A stretch of 59,034 bases of DNA from Streptomyces malaysiensis subsp. samsunensis. Lineage in GTDB: Bacteria; Actinomycetota; Actinomycetes; Streptomycetales; Streptomycetaceae. Both the position numbers and the translations under genes were made by a program. Shown one piece after another: positions 18,456-27,721 of this stretch (the stretch's first letter is position 1; each line of letters starts with the position of its first letter). The notes beneath the pieces were generated by a model. The model saw nothing but the letters and a program-made list of their open reading frames with translations, searched no databases and was not told the DNA's origin. The stretch covers positions 1 to 59,034 of the forward strand of contig NZ_JANIIC010000064.1 in NCBI RefSeq assembly GCF_024519315.1, written 5' to 3'.

Positions 18456-19568
18456 CTATGTCGGGGGAAGCCCTGTCTGGATCGCGGTCACCAACCCGGT
18501 CACCAGGTTCGCTCGTTCGGGCATGCTCTCGACCAGCAAGTACTCGTGGTCGGCATGGGCCCCAGCACCGACGGCTCCGAGGCCGTCGAGGGTCGGCACC
18601 CCCAGCGCGGCCGTGAAGTTGCCGTCGCTCCCGCCGCCCACGGCCACGGCCTCGATGCCGGGCAGCAGCCGGCTCGCCACCGCGAAGAGCTCCGCCGCCG
18701 CGGACTGCGGCATCGGCGGGCGGCCCACGCCACCCCGCACCTCGATCACGGCTCCCTCGACGTGCGGAGCCAATGCCGCGAAGGCCGCTTCGACGCGGTC
18801 CTTCTCCTCTCCCGACTCGACCCGCACATCCACGACCACGGTCGCTTCAGCTGGAACGACATTGCTCTGAGTTCCGGCTGAAGCGATGGTCGGAGTGACC
18901 GTGGTACCGGCTTCAGGACAGCTCATCGCCTCGATGCGGAGGACCTGGTGAGCGGCTTCGACCAGGGCGTTCACGCCGGCTTCGGGTTCGAGACCGGCGT
19001 GTGACGCCCGGCCGGTGATCAGCACTTGAAACGTGCCGCACCCCTTGCGGCCGGTCTTCAGCCCACCACCCTCGGCCGCGCCCTCGAACACCAGCGCCGC
19101 GCCGCACGCCCGTGCGCGTTCCTCGATGAGGTCCCGCGAGGTGTGGGAGCCGTTCTCCTCGTCGCAGGTCACCAAGATCTCGACGCCGGTCAGATCCTTG
19201 AGCGCGGCCAGCCCGTGGATCGCCTGCACCAAGCCGCCTAGCATGTCGAAGACGCCCGGGCCGGTCACCCGTCCGTTTTCGACCGTGAACGGGCGGCGCT
19301 CCAAAGTGCCGAGCGGGAACACCGTGTCGTGGTGTCCGAGGATCAGCACCCGGGGTTCACCGCCGCCCGACCAATGCACGTGCGGACCCGCCTCGCCCTC
19401 GACCAGGATGGCCCGGCCGCCGAGGCGGTTCGCCAGGATCCCGGCGACCGCCTCGGCCGACCTGGCCAGGGCGATTGGATCGCCGGAAGGCGATTCGATC
19501 TCGACGAGAGTCCTGAGGTCGTCGAGCATCGCGTCGACGGAGAGGGGAACGGCCGTATGGGTGATCAT
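18456..19568 (-). CDS. M20-family metallopeptidase (carboxypeptidase G2/ArgE type)
   Basis: 370 residues from the ATG at 19568. Family motifs are present: the metal-binding GHHDTVF near residue 80, the FDMLGG loop with the bridging Asp, the catalytic ILVTCDEENGS with its Glu pair, SHAGLEPEAGVNA of the dimerisation lid domain, and the final metal-ligand His in GAHADHEYL. The enzyme should be a cytosolic di-zinc amidohydrolase that removes a C-terminal amino acid or an acyl group; carboxypeptidase G2 releases glutamate from folates. It is the last gene of the minus-strand biosynthetic operon, 38 bases after the permuted ATP-grasp gene. With an AbgT-type transporter in the same cluster it might hydrolyse a glutamyl-type amide or trim the final product. 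That role is inference. Confidence 0.8.
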   Translation of the reverse strand: MITHTAVPLSVDAMLDDLRTLVEIESPSGDPIALARSAEAVAGILANRLGGRAILVEGEAGPHVHWSGGGEPRVLILGHHDTVFPLGTLERRPFTVENGRVTGPGVFDMLGGLVQAIHGLAALKDLTGVEILVTCDEENGSHTSRDLIEERARACGAALVFEGAAEGGGLKTGRKGCGTFQVLITGRASHAGLEPEAGVNALVEAAHQVLRIEAMSCPEAGTTVTPTIASAGTQSNVVPAEATVVVDVRVESGEEKDRVEAAFAALAPHVEGAVIEVRGGVGRPPMPQSAAAELFAVASRLLPGIEAVAVGGGSDGNFTAALGVPTLDGLGAVGAGAHADHEYLLVESMPERANLVTGLVTAIQTGLPPT

Positions 19569-19606
19569 GGCACGACGATATCCGGACAACAACGGGACGA
19601 CCTCGC

Positions 19607-20962
19607 TCACGAGGGTGTGAGCAGGACACTGTTGACCGCGGAGCCCTGCTGGGCGTTGACGATCAGCCCGCCGCCCGGGGCACTGTGCCGGACGAAGACG
19701 TTTGAGATCTTGCGATCGAACATCAAAGGCCCCAGGACAAAGGGAACCGGCTGGGTGTGCAGCTGCCTGGTCCGGTCGTCCAGGAATGTCATCTCCAGTT
19801 GGTCGGCCCGCACCAGCCTTTGCAGGACGTGGTCCTTCGTGTCCATCGCCGCCTTCAGCGCAGCACGCCAGACCTCGGCCGGCTGTGTGTGTCCCAGCAG
19901 TATTCCGGCGCCGCCATGACCGTGCACGGGCTTCAGCACCCACTGCGTCTGCTCGGCGGCCGCCTCGCTGACGATCTGCTCGTGCTCCGGTGAGGCCATG
20001 ACGGTGAACGGCACGTGCTCGTGCACGAACTGCCGGTCGGCGGGCGGCAGTTCGTCGATATCCGTCCACAGCCAGGCCAGGACGGTCTTGTTGCTCAGCA
20101 GCCAGGTCGCTTCCGAGGTGTGCAGGTGGATAGTGCCGCGACGCGCGGACTCGATCACGGCGGTGAGCCCGTCGCACGACGGTTCCGAGCTGGTGACGAA
20201 CAGCCTCAGCACGGCGTCGACCTGTCGGTCTCCGGCGAAGAGCCGGTACTCGGCGTCGTTGTGCAGATCACGCCACGGGCAGGGAAACGCGGTGATCCCC
20301 TGCCGCCGGGCGCTCTCGACCATGGGCCGGTGCCGGTCGATCCGCTCGTCCTCGTTCGTCGCCCCAGCCAGGATGCCGTACTGGTACAGCGGGATGGCAA
20401 CCGTCGGATCATGGTCGAACTGGGCCCGGATCTGCGCGAACCGAGCGTCCACCGCGGACGGCGGCGCGGCGAACCCCCGGGTGGGCAGTTCTTGCTCGTA
20501 AAGGTCAAGGAACCGGCGGGAGACCAGGTCCGCCTGCGCGGTACCCGCCACCGCGCCTTCGATGTTGACCTCCAGGAACTTGGGCGTTCCCGAGGCCAGC
20601 ACCACGTCGGGGCGAGACGCGGCGAGCAGGTGCTCACCGAGCGGTTCGTCCCGCCTCAGCATTGGCACCTCGCTGTCGGGAAGACCGAGCACATCCTGCA
20701 GCTCGCCCGCAGTGCGGGCCCGCCGCATGCACGTGCGCAGGACGAGCTCACCGAGCCGGTCCGCGAGCTCGCCGAGGTCCCGGTAGAACGCTTCGCGCAG
20801 CACAACCGGCCGGGCCGGCCACCATGGTCCGGCTGCGCCCGCGACACCGTCGAAGACGCCGATCGTGTGCTCGACGGCCAGCCCCAGCGCCCGCTCCTGC
20901 CACGAAGGCGGAAGAGAGCTCCAGAGATCCGTCCCCATCGGGGGTGGATTCATCAGGTCCAC
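19607..20962 (-). CDS. Circularly permuted ATP-grasp-like enzyme
   Basis: 451 residues starting at a GTG (20962) with AAGG about 8 bases upstream. Signs of a permuted ATP-grasp fold: FLEVNIEGAVAG around residue 130 (the acidic and Asn metal ligands usually found at the end), LLSNKTVLAWLW, and later WVLKPVHGHGGAGILLG with the ATP-binding Lys and Gly-rich loop. Such enzymes, related to glutathionylspermidine-synthase-like proteins, form amide bonds through acyl-phosphates. No exact subfamily is recognised. It lies between the MFS gene and the M20 peptidase in a tightly spaced operon and is the first of two ATP-dependent ligases in this cluster, so it probably joins an amino acid or amine to the scaffold. 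Confidence 0.6.
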   Translation of the reverse strand: MDLMNPPPMGTDLWSSLPPSWQERALGLAVEHTIGVFDGVAGAAGPWWPARPVVLREAFYRDLGELADRLGELVLRTCMRRARTAGELQDVLGLPDSEVPMLRRDEPLGEHLLAASRPDVVLASGTPKFLEVNIEGAVAGTAQADLVSRRFLDLYEQELPTRGFAAPPSAVDARFAQIRAQFDHDPTVAIPLYQYGILAGATNEDERIDRHRPMVESARRQGITAFPCPWRDLHNDAEYRLFAGDRQVDAVLRLFVTSSEPSCDGLTAVIESARRGTIHLHTSEATWLLSNKTVLAWLWTDIDELPPADRQFVHEHVPFTVMASPEHEQIVSEAAAEQTQWVLKPVHGHGGAGILLGHTQPAEVWRAALKAAMDTKDHVLQRLVRADQLEMTFLDDRTRQLHTQPVPFVLGPLMFDRKISNVFVRHSAPGGGLIVNAQQGSAVNSVLLTPS

Positions 20963-21016
20963 TGTCTGACCTTTCTGCCTGCCTCGGACCGAGGCGGCGG
21001 TGAACGGAATTGTGGG

Positions 21017-22246
21017 TCACGCGGTCGCGGGTACGGCCGGGAGTTCCCGCATGGTTCGCAAGGGCGAGGCCAGCACCCACAGCGCCGAGAACAGCATCCC
21101 GGCCGCGGCGACGGCCAGCCCCGTGCGGGCGCCTGCCCAGTCGCCTAGGGCGCCGCCGGCCATTCCGCCAAGCGGGAGCACACCCCAGATGAGGAACCGC
21201 ACAGTGGCGTTCATCCGGGTCATCATCTCCGGCGGGCACTCCTGCTGCCGGAAGCTGATCTGCGCCACGTTGTAGAGGATCAGTCCGTAGTTCAATACGA
21301 ACCACGGGACGGCGAACAACAGCACACCCCACCCGGACGAGCTGAGTGGCATCAACAGGCCGAACGGCATGCAAGTCACCAGGGCGAGCCACATCACCCG
21401 GGCCGAACCCAGCCGCTGAGCGACCATCCGGGAGGTCATCGCCCCGGCAAGCCCGCCGATTCCACCGGCGGCCATCAGCGCCCCGACGGCCCACTCCGGC
21501 TGCTTCAGCTCGTCCACCAGCATCACCACGAGCAGCGGAGAAGCGATGGCATAGCAGAGGTTAAACGTCGCCGAGCAGCACGTCACCGCCCGCATCAGCG
21601 GATCGGTGAACACGTAGCGCAGCCCCGCCGCGATCTCCGGCAACATCGGCGCGCGTTCCCGTACTACCGGGAGCACCTCCTGGCGGATTCGGCTGAGGCT
21701 CACCGCGGAGACGACGTAGCACAGCACCTGCACACCCACCGCGTTCACGGCGGACAGCAGGCCGGCCAGACTGCCTCCAGCGGCCGGGCCCGCCACCTGG
21801 GGCACCGAACGGCTTGTCTCCAGCCGCGCGTTACCCGCCATGAGATTCTCCGGCTTCACGAGAGCTGGCAGGAACGAGAGGTAGGCGACGTCGAACATCA
21901 CCGAGGCGAAGCCGAGGAGCAGGCCGACGGCCAGCAGGTGGACCATCGTCAGTGCTCCCGCCCACCACGCCAGCGGAATGCTCGCAAGCAGCGCGGCGCG
22001 CACGATGTCGGCGGTGACCATCACCGTGCGCGGCCGCATCCGGTCCACCCACACCCCGGCCGGGAGGCCGATCACCAGGAACGCCACGCTCTGGATCGCG
22101 TACAGCGCACCCAACTCGAACGGCGTCGCTGACAGCGTCGTCGCCGCCACCAGGGGCAGGACGACGCGGCTGACGTAGGTGCCGAACTGACTCGCGGATT
22201 GCGCCACCCACAGGTGGCGGAACCCCTGGTGCTTCATCAGGCTCAT
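21017..22246 (-). CDS. MFS exporter (DHA3/EntS-like)
   Basis: 409 residues with about twelve hydrophobic segments, N-terminal MKHQGFRHLWVAQSASQFG typical of the DHA3/enterobactin-exporter type of the major facilitator superfamily, and the GVWVDRMRPR loop between TM2 and TM3. The ATG at 22246 shares one base with the stop of the dioxygenase gene (TGATG), so it is translationally coupled; the longer frame to 22363 has no support. Placed inside the biosynthetic operon, it is likely the export pump for the product and possibly self-resistance. Confidence 0.8.
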   Translation of the reverse strand: MSLMKHQGFRHLWVAQSASQFGTYVSRVVLPLVAATTLSATPFELGALYAIQSVAFLVIGLPAGVWVDRMRPRTVMVTADIVRAALLASIPLAWWAGALTMVHLLAVGLLLGFASVMFDVAYLSFLPALVKPENLMAGNARLETSRSVPQVAGPAAGGSLAGLLSAVNAVGVQVLCYVVSAVSLSRIRQEVLPVVRERAPMLPEIAAGLRYVFTDPLMRAVTCCSATFNLCYAIASPLLVVMLVDELKQPEWAVGALMAAGGIGGLAGAMTSRMVAQRLGSARVMWLALVTCMPFGLLMPLSSSGWGVLLFAVPWFVLNYGLILYNVAQISFRQQECPPEMMTRMNATVRFLIWGVLPLGGMAGGALGDWAGARTGLAVAAAGMLFSALWVLASPLRTMRELPAVPATA

Positions 22247-23214
22247 CAGGCGAACGCCACGAACACCTCGCGCGGGCCGCAGAACGGCAACCGCCCGTGC
22301 ATCACTGCCCGGTTGTCGACCAGCAGGACGTCGCCGGCTTCCCAGTTCACCGGCACGGTGCAATCGATCAACGTCTGGCTGACAACCTCGATGTACTCGG
22401 CGGGGATCTCCGTGCCGTCACCGAACATCGCGCCATAGCCGAACCGGGTCCGCCAGCGATCCATGTTCGTCACGTCCGGGGTGACGCTCTCGTCCTTGCG
22501 CCAGATGTGTGCCTGGTTGAACCAGGCCATCCGGTGGTCCGAACCCACTTCCACCGCTCCCGGCGTGCGGTTGGTGGTGAGCAGGCCGAGGTCCGTCCAC
22601 TCGGCCGAGGTGTAGCTGGACCGGCACAGCTCCATGACCTTCTCGCGGGAATCGGTCTCGAAGGTCTCGGGCCAGGACTTGATCCCGCTCGGATCACCGC
22701 TGTCATTCGGCAGGTGCTGGATGTAGGTCACGCCCTTGGTCCGGAACTCATCGCGGATCTCCGCGGGCAACGACAGGTACACACGATGCCCGTCGATGAT
22801 CGTGGTCGCGCCGCCTTCGTCGGCAGGGCGGCCACACGCGAAGCAGAGCGTCGTGGGGTGCCAGGGTGCGTAGGAAAGCTCGTTGTGCGCGCGGAGCAGC
22901 CGGGACGGGCTCGGTCCCGCGGCGTTGTAGACAAAGCCCTTTTCCGCCTGCCGTGGGGCGTCGCCGCCCCGGTAGGGCGCGAGCTCGCCGAGCAGGCCCT
23001 GGGCGGTGCGCTCGAAGTCGTCGACCGTACGCACGCCGAAGCCGCGGAAGAGCACCGAGCCGGTCGTGTCGAGCAGGTCGCGGGTGGCCGCCCGCTGCTC
23101 CGTCGTCAGGTTCGCCAACAGGTCCACCGTGCCCACGGCCTCCCCTTGCTGGCGGGCCATCGCCGGAAAGCCGGCTTCGAAGGTGATCGAGTCGAGAATG
23201 TCAACGGTCGTCAT
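22246..23214 (-). CDS. TauD/clavaminate-synthase-like Fe(II)/2-oxoglutarate dioxygenase
   Basis: 322 residues from the ATG at 23214. The facial triad is visible: His and Glu in RAHNELSYA (about residue 115) and the distal His in RAVMHGRLPF, followed by the 2-oxoglutarate-binding Arg in GPREVFVAF. LFRGFGV near residue 60 is the usual start of the core. The HxE rather than HxD motif is typical of clavaminate-synthase and TauD relatives acting on amino acids. It should hydroxylate or otherwise oxidise an amino-acid intermediate. It lies 43 bases after the aminotransferase gene and is coupled to the MFS exporter. It differs strongly from the second dioxygenase of this cluster. Confidence 0.8.
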   Translation of the reverse strand: MTTVDILDSITFEAGFPAMARQQGEAVGTVDLLANLTTEQRAATRDLLDTTGSVLFRGFGVRTVDDFERTAQGLLGELAPYRGGDAPRQAEKGFVYNAAGPSPSRLLRAHNELSYAPWHPTTLCFACGRPADEGGATTIIDGHRVYLSLPAEIRDEFRTKGVTYIQHLPNDSGDPSGIKSWPETFETDSREKVMELCRSSYTSAEWTDLGLLTTNRTPGAVEVGSDHRMAWFNQAHIWRKDESVTPDVTNMDRWRTRFGYGAMFGDGTEIPAEYIEVVSQTLIDCTVPVNWEAGDVLLVDNRAVMHGRLPFCGPREVFVAFA

Positions 23215-23257
23215 GAATTCCATCCGTTGTTGTTGTGAACCCAGGGAAACGCGGTCG

Positions 23258-24538
23258 TCAGGCCCCGTTTTCGGCTGCCGCCTGCAGGGCGCCCTCAAGG
23301 GCGTTCAAGAAGCTCTCGTCGGTCTGCTCGTCCTGGGCCAACGACAGCGTCACAAACCCGGACTTCCCGATGTACACGCCGCGCTCGAGCAGCTCGTGGA
23401 ACAGGAACTGGACCCGGCGCCGGTCGGCTCCCGCAAGGTCGGCGGCGCAGCGGACCTCGCCGTCGACCGGGTGGATGCTGATGAGCGAGCCCCACCCGGT
23501 CGCCTGGAAGCCCTGGCCGCACAGCAGTTCGCCGGCCTGTTTGCGCAGCCGCTCACCACGCTGGTGCAGCTCGTCGAGGCTTTCCGCGGTGAGCACCCGG
23601 TTGAGCATCGCCGCCGCCGCGGCCATCGAGAAGCGGTTGTTGTTGAAGGTTCCGGAGTGGTCGAAATGCGGCTCGTTCGTGCGGCTGAGCAGCCGCATGA
23701 TGTCGTTGCGGCCACCGACGGCACCGAAGCCGAACCCACCTCCGATGTACTTCCCGAGGGTCGTCAGGTCCGGCCTGATTCCCAGAACGGACTGTGCGCC
23801 GCCGACCGCCGTCCGGGACGTCTGCACCTCGTCGAACACGAGCGGGACGCCGAACACGTCGCACAGCTCCCGCACTCCGCGCAGGAACGCGGGATCACCG
23901 GGGATCCGGCCACCCGAGCCGAGCATTGGCTCGATCAGCACACAGGCGAACCGCCCGTGGTGGGCCCGAAACGCCGACCTAACCGATTCGAGGTTGTTGT
24001 AGTCGCAGACGACCGCGTCGAAAGGCACGTTGAGCGAGGAGCCGTCACGGCTGAAGCTCAGGAAGCCGCCGTGGTATCCCCCGTCGAAGGCCAATACGGT
24101 GCTGTGTCCCGACCACTTGCCGGCCAGCGAAACGGCCGCCAGGTTGGCCTCGGTCCCGGAGCTCGTGAACCGTACGAGGTCCATCGACTCGTACCGCTCG
24201 CACAGACGGCGAGCCACTTCGGCCTCCTCGGGCGCGACCGCACCGAACGACCACCCGCTGTCGAGCACGGACTCGACCGCCTCGCGCACCGCCTCCGGGT
24301 TGTGCCCGGCCAGCCCGACGCTGTAGTCACCCAGGTAGTCGAGGTATTCGTGGCCGTCGACGTCCCTCAACCGGCAGCCCCAAGCAGCTTCGACCGCGAA
24401 CGGGAAGGGCGCGAAATCGAGTACGGATCTCGTGATCCCAGAGGGCAGGTATGCCGCCGCGTCGGCGTGCCGCCGCTCGCTGACCGGCCGCTTGCGCGCA
24501 TAGCGCGCGTACAAGGCCTCTAACGCCTCATCCAACAT
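23258..24538 (-). CDS. Class III PLP aminotransferase, glutamate-1-semialdehyde aminomutase-like
   Basis: 426 residues. Near the N-terminus is the GSA-aminomutase-like GCRLRDVDGHEYLDYLGDYSVG block. The central FTSSGTEAN binds the PLP phosphate, LVFDEVQTSR carries the Asp that holds the pyridine nitrogen, and the Schiff-base Lys is in TLGKYIGGGFGFGA. GSA aminomutase moves an amino group between neighbouring carbons; relatives in natural-product clusters make diamino acids or beta-amino acids. It is not the housekeeping hemL, judging from its setting between an opine dehydrogenase (11-bp overlap at 24528-24538) and a dioxygenase. The overlap suggests coupled translation and successive or joint action. 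Confidence 0.78.
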   Translation of the reverse strand: MLDEALEALYARYARKRPVSERRHADAAAYLPSGITRSVLDFAPFPFAVEAAWGCRLRDVDGHEYLDYLGDYSVGLAGHNPEAVREAVESVLDSGWSFGAVAPEEAEVARRLCERYESMDLVRFTSSGTEANLAAVSLAGKWSGHSTVLAFDGGYHGGFLSFSRDGSSLNVPFDAVVCDYNNLESVRSAFRAHHGRFACVLIEPMLGSGGRIPGDPAFLRGVRELCDVFGVPLVFDEVQTSRTAVGGAQSVLGIRPDLTTLGKYIGGGFGFGAVGGRNDIMRLLSRTNEPHFDHSGTFNNNRFSMAAAAAMLNRVLTAESLDELHQRGERLRKQAGELLCGQGFQATGWGSLISIHPVDGEVRCAADLAGADRRRVQFLFHELLERGVYIGKSGFVTLSLAQDEQTDESFLNALEGALQAAAENGA

Positions 24539-25823
24539 TCAGCACCTCGAGCCTTTTCTGTAGGACTTCTTCATGAGCCACCGGTCCCGGCATGCAGGAC
24601 CATGGAAGCCGCAGGAGGGCGGCCGCGGACCTGCCGTCGACGCTGCTTTCCTGGAGCTCGTGCGGGGCCACCAGCAGGGAACGGAGGAATGGCACATCCT
24701 CCGGCATCGCCGACAGTTGCGGGAGGTATCCGTCCAGATCAGCTGCGGCGACACCCAGTTCGAGGGCGGTCCGGGTGACATCGGCCTCGTACTGCTTGGT
24801 GACGGGCAGGGCCGCGCCGGCGGCATCGGCGAGCCAGCGGATCGTCCGTAGTCCCGGCAGGTCCTCGCGTATCAGCCGCGACTCCCGCAGCTCATCCAGG
24901 GAGCCGCATGAGGTGGACCGGTAAATTTCCCGGCACGACTGCATCATTTCGTAGAAGTCGGACCGGTACGGGAGCCCGTACTGCCGCTCGATGATGTGGG
25001 GGAACGTCTCCGTCTCGACCCCGTAGGCCGCTGCCAGTTCGACCCTCTCCTCGTCGAGCGCGGCCAGCAACGGAGCGAGTTCCCGGTCAATGCCGTCGGT
25101 GTAATGCAGGTACTTGCGGCCGGCCCGGGTCTTGGCCAAGTTCCGTGCGTGAAACGCCACACCGATGTGAATGATGTAGCCGAGCGGGTCGAACAGGAGC
25201 CCGATGCCCGGGCGAACCACCACATCGGGCCACGATGGTCTGCCGATTAGCGCACCGAGCGGGAACAGCGTCCGTACCCGTTCGGCGGCGATGTGCGGAG
25301 TCCTCGAGTACACCGACACGTTCACTGACAGCTTGCGCTTGTAGGCGATGTGCCGGCCGGAGATCCGGGTCCCGTAGAACGAGTCCTCGACCAGGACGAT
25401 CGAGGTGTTGCGCAGGCGCGGAGTGCGGCGCACCCAGTCGGCGACGACGGGCTGCCCGCCCTGTCCCGCCCGGACGAACGTCACCACCTTGCCCGCCAGG
25501 GAGCGAAGGCCGGCGATGCGACGCATCAGCTCCAGGCGCAGCACCGGGATGTCGGGGACGGTCACGATGATGTGCTCGGCACGCTCCAGCAGGGCCTCGG
25601 CCTCTTCGCCGTAGAGGGATCCGAAGTGCTCCTCCCGTAGCTCGACCCGGTCCTGCTGGCCATCCATGAGATTCGTCCGGGTCACCGGGCCGCGCGGACG
25701 GTCTCCGGCGTCCCGGACGAACAGCAGCTTCGGCCGGAATCCGTGGGTCTCTTCGGCGGCCACGAGGTCCGTGAGCAGGGTCAGGCCGACGTGCCCGCCG
25801 CCTATGACGATGATGTCCGACAT
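24528..25823 (-). CDS. Opine dehydrogenase (octopine/nopaline dehydrogenase family)
   Basis: 431 residues. N-terminal Rossmann fold begins MSDIIVIGGGHVGLTLLTD with GxGxxG-type dinucleotide binding. The C-terminal helical domain contains DPLGYIIHIGVAFHARNL, where the His-x-x-x-x-His pattern of octopine/nopaline dehydrogenases supplies the catalytic His. These enzymes condense the amino group of an amino acid with a 2-oxo acid and reduce the imine with NAD(P)H, forming secondary-amine dicarboxylates; bacterial members also complete metallophores such as staphylopine. Five bases separate it from the upstream dioxygenase and it overlaps the aminotransferase. No nicotianamine-synthase-like gene is nearby, so this is not the standard metallophore operon. 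Confidence 0.75.
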   Translation of the reverse strand: MSDIIVIGGGHVGLTLLTDLVAAEETHGFRPKLLFVRDAGDRPRGPVTRTNLMDGQQDRVELREEHFGSLYGEEAEALLERAEHIIVTVPDIPVLRLELMRRIAGLRSLAGKVVTFVRAGQGGQPVVADWVRRTPRLRNTSIVLVEDSFYGTRISGRHIAYKRKLSVNVSVYSRTPHIAAERVRTLFPLGALIGRPSWPDVVVRPGIGLLFDPLGYIIHIGVAFHARNLAKTRAGRKYLHYTDGIDRELAPLLAALDEERVELAAAYGVETETFPHIIERQYGLPYRSDFYEMMQSCREIYRSTSCGSLDELRESRLIREDLPGLRTIRWLADAAGAALPVTKQYEADVTRTALELGVAAADLDGYLPQLSAMPEDVPFLRSLLVAPHELQESSVDGRSAAALLRLPWSCMPGPVAHEEVLQKRLEVLNVG

Positions 25824-25828
25824 CTCGC

Positions 25829-26749
25829 TTAGCCCTCGAGGGAGATCATCGTGCGGCCGTGGTGCTCCACCACGCTGTCGGGCACGACGTAGGAACGCAG
25901 CAGGAGCCGACGGCAGGCGCCCGAGTCGATCGGGTCCCGGCCGTGCAGGCAGTGGTCGTTCGGGACGATCAGCGCCTCTCCCTGGAGCGCAGCGTGCCCT
26001 CGCACCCGGCCGACGGCAAGTGCGGCGTCGTGCAACTGCTGGTGCGCTGCGGCAGCCGCCGCGCGCAGTTCACCCTCCAGGTGCGCCGCAGGGGTGAACG
26101 CCGAGAAGTTGAGCCGGACAACAAGCTTCCCGGCGGCTTCCTCCAGCAGGGGCATCTTGCGGACTCGTTCGTACTTCCAGCCCAGTGATGATCCCGAGCG
26201 GGCCTCAAAGACCGGCGAACGCAGGATCTCGATCGCTGCGGGGTCGAGGCGAGCCGCCACTTCGGTCGCCGGAGCCAGCAGGGTGCGCGGCACGACCCCC
26301 TCGGCCATGTGTGGAACCAGGACCAGCGTCCTGGGCCGGCAGACGTCACTCGCCCACGCCAGGTCGTTGTGCATGGCCAGCAGGTCGGTTCCCGCGCTCT
26401 TCTCACGGGACAGCTCGGTCGCCCGAATATCAGTGATGTAGGAGCCGTTGTAGTCGCTGTAGGCGACACAGTTCCCGACTGTCTGGCCAATCAGCAAAGC
26501 CAGGATCTTGCTGTGCTCGACGTTCTCGAATTGCGGCAGATTACTCAGCAGGACGGGCTGCCCCTCGGCTGATTCGTACGTTTCGCGGATCCAGCCGATC
26601 GGTGTGTCGACGTGCTCCTTCAGGAAGGTCAGGTAGCGGTACTCCGTCTGGCCGGGGCAGTTTTCTAAGACCTTGTACACCACGTCTTCGACCAGTGCGC
26701 GTTCGGCGTCCTTGAGGACAACACGAGTCGTCGGCCCAGTTTCCTGCAT
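25829..26749 (-). CDS. Second Fe(II)/2-oxoglutarate dioxygenase (TauD-like)
   Basis: 306 residues, first gene of the minus-strand biosynthetic operon, ATG at 26749 with AAAGGA upstream. The metal site is His and Asp in LLAMHNDLAW (about residue 125) with the distal His in NDHCLHGRDP and the Arg of ACRRLLLRSY. The region between is longer than in the first dioxygenase and the two are only distantly related, so they probably act on different positions. Substrate unknown; an amino acid or a ligated intermediate is likely. Its promoter should lie in the 477-bp divergent region shared with the XRE regulator. Confidence 0.7.
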   Translation of the reverse strand: MQETGPTTRVVLKDAERALVEDVVYKVLENCPGQTEYRYLTFLKEHVDTPIGWIRETYESAEGQPVLLSNLPQFENVEHSKILALLIGQTVGNCVAYSDYNGSYITDIRATELSREKSAGTDLLAMHNDLAWASDVCRPRTLVLVPHMAEGVVPRTLLAPATEVAARLDPAAIEILRSPVFEARSGSSLGWKYERVRKMPLLEEAAGKLVVRLNFSAFTPAAHLEGELRAAAAAAHQQLHDAALAVGRVRGHAALQGEALIVPNDHCLHGRDPIDSGACRRLLLRSYVVPDSVVEHHGRTMISLEG

Positions 26750-27091
26750 AGCTCAAATCCTTTGTGAAATCGTGGGCATTTCGCCACAAATTGGCCCGCG
26801 AAGCGTTTCTGCGGGCATGGAAGCGATCACGTTTGTGCTGTGAAGTTTCGTGTTTCGGTGACACGGAGGGTTGGGTGGGTGCTGAGGGCGTCCCTGTCGG
26901 CAGGCGACTCCGGCACCACCCTTCTCAGGCGGCGGATCTTCCGAACCGGGACGCAAGCAGAACAGTCATACCTCCCCTTCCGGCGAGCCCGTCCACTTAC
27001 TCTTCCGCCCTGGCCCGCCACTGCGGAGCCGTGGACCAGAGGTCTCGTCGAGCACCCTGCCGCCGACTGTAACCATGAGGTGACCCGCAAA

Positions 27092-27146
27092 TCAACTGTC
27101 AGTTGAATCTTTTCTCTTGACGTGAACTGTCCGTTGCCTGCACGAT
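27092..27146 (+). promoter_or_regulatory. Divergent control region with paired operators
   Basis: TCAACTG-T-CAGTTGA (27092-27106) is a perfect 7-bp inverted repeat. Its core AACTGTCAGTT recurs as AACTGTCCGTT at 27125-27135, 31 bases downstream, that is three helical turns. A -35-like TTGACG (27117-27122) lies between them with CACGAT 18 bases later, about 80 bases before the GTG of the XRE gene. The arrangement suits autoregulation by the adjacent XRE protein. The rest of the 26750-27226 gap shows no gene and must hold the promoter of the minus-strand operon. Confidence 0.5.
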
Positions 27147-27226
27147 GAGGGCACGGGTGGAGCGCTGGCAGCTTTTACGGCCGTGCGCCGGGACGGCTCC
27201 GCCCCCCGCGCGGCAGGAGGTAGAAA

Positions 27227-27721
27227 GTGCCTGACGAGGGCAACACACAAGACCCAGGCACGCCCGGCACCGCCGACGACCAAGCGCCGGTGTTGAGTCA
27301 ACGACTCGATCGCCTGTTCCGGATGAACCAGACCGCTGGGCAGAAGCTGACCAACAACGAAGTCGCCGAGCAAGTGCGGCAGCGCCACCCCGGTCTCCGG
27401 GTCAGCGGCGCTTATCTGTCCGCGTTGCGCGCGGGAACACGCGTGAACCCGTCACCGGAGTTGCTGGTGGCGCTCGCGGAGTACTTCGGCGTGCCTCCCG
27501 GTTACTTCCTCGACCGCGACGAGTCCGGCCGGATCACCGAGCAGTTGGAGATGCTCGAAGGGATGCGCAACGCGGGCATCCGCGGCATCGCCATGCGAGC
27601 GGTCGGGCTGTCGAACGAGAACCTCGAAGCCGTCGCCTCTGTCCTGGACCAGATCCGAAAGCTCCAAGGCCTGCCACCCGTTCACGAGGAAGCCGAAGAT
27701 GATCCGACGGGACAAAAATGA
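27227..27721 (+). CDS. XRE-family helix-turn-helix regulator
   Basis: 164 residues from a GTG with AGGAGGT 6-7 bases upstream. The helix-turn-helix spans about residues 40-95: KLTNNEVAEQV, then SGAYLSALRAGTR as the recognition helix region, and LLVALAEYFGVPPGYFLD, a classic XRE ending. The C-terminal part is helical. It overlaps the protease-like gene by 23 bp. Such XRE plus ImmA/IrrE pairs work as repressor and protease that removes it under a signal, so this pair probably controls the divergent biosynthetic operon through the nearby palindromes. Confidence 0.8.
   Translation: MPDEGNTQDPGTPGTADDQAPVLSQRLDRLFRMNQTAGQKLTNNEVAEQVRQRHPGLRVSGAYLSALRAGTRVNPSPELLVALAEYFGVPPGYFLDRDESGRITEQLEMLEGMRNAGIRGIAMRAVGLSNENLEAVASVLDQIRKLQGLPPVHEEAEDDPTGQK

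Noticed and set aside
23258..24538. Housekeeping hemL (tetrapyrrole synthesis)
   Set aside because: No other heme gene is nearby, and it is embedded and overlapping in a biosynthetic operon.
24528..25823. Staphylopine-type metallophore operon around the opine dehydrogenase
   Set aside because: No nicotianamine-synthase-like or histidine-racemase gene is present, and the ligases and dioxygenases do not fit that pathway.
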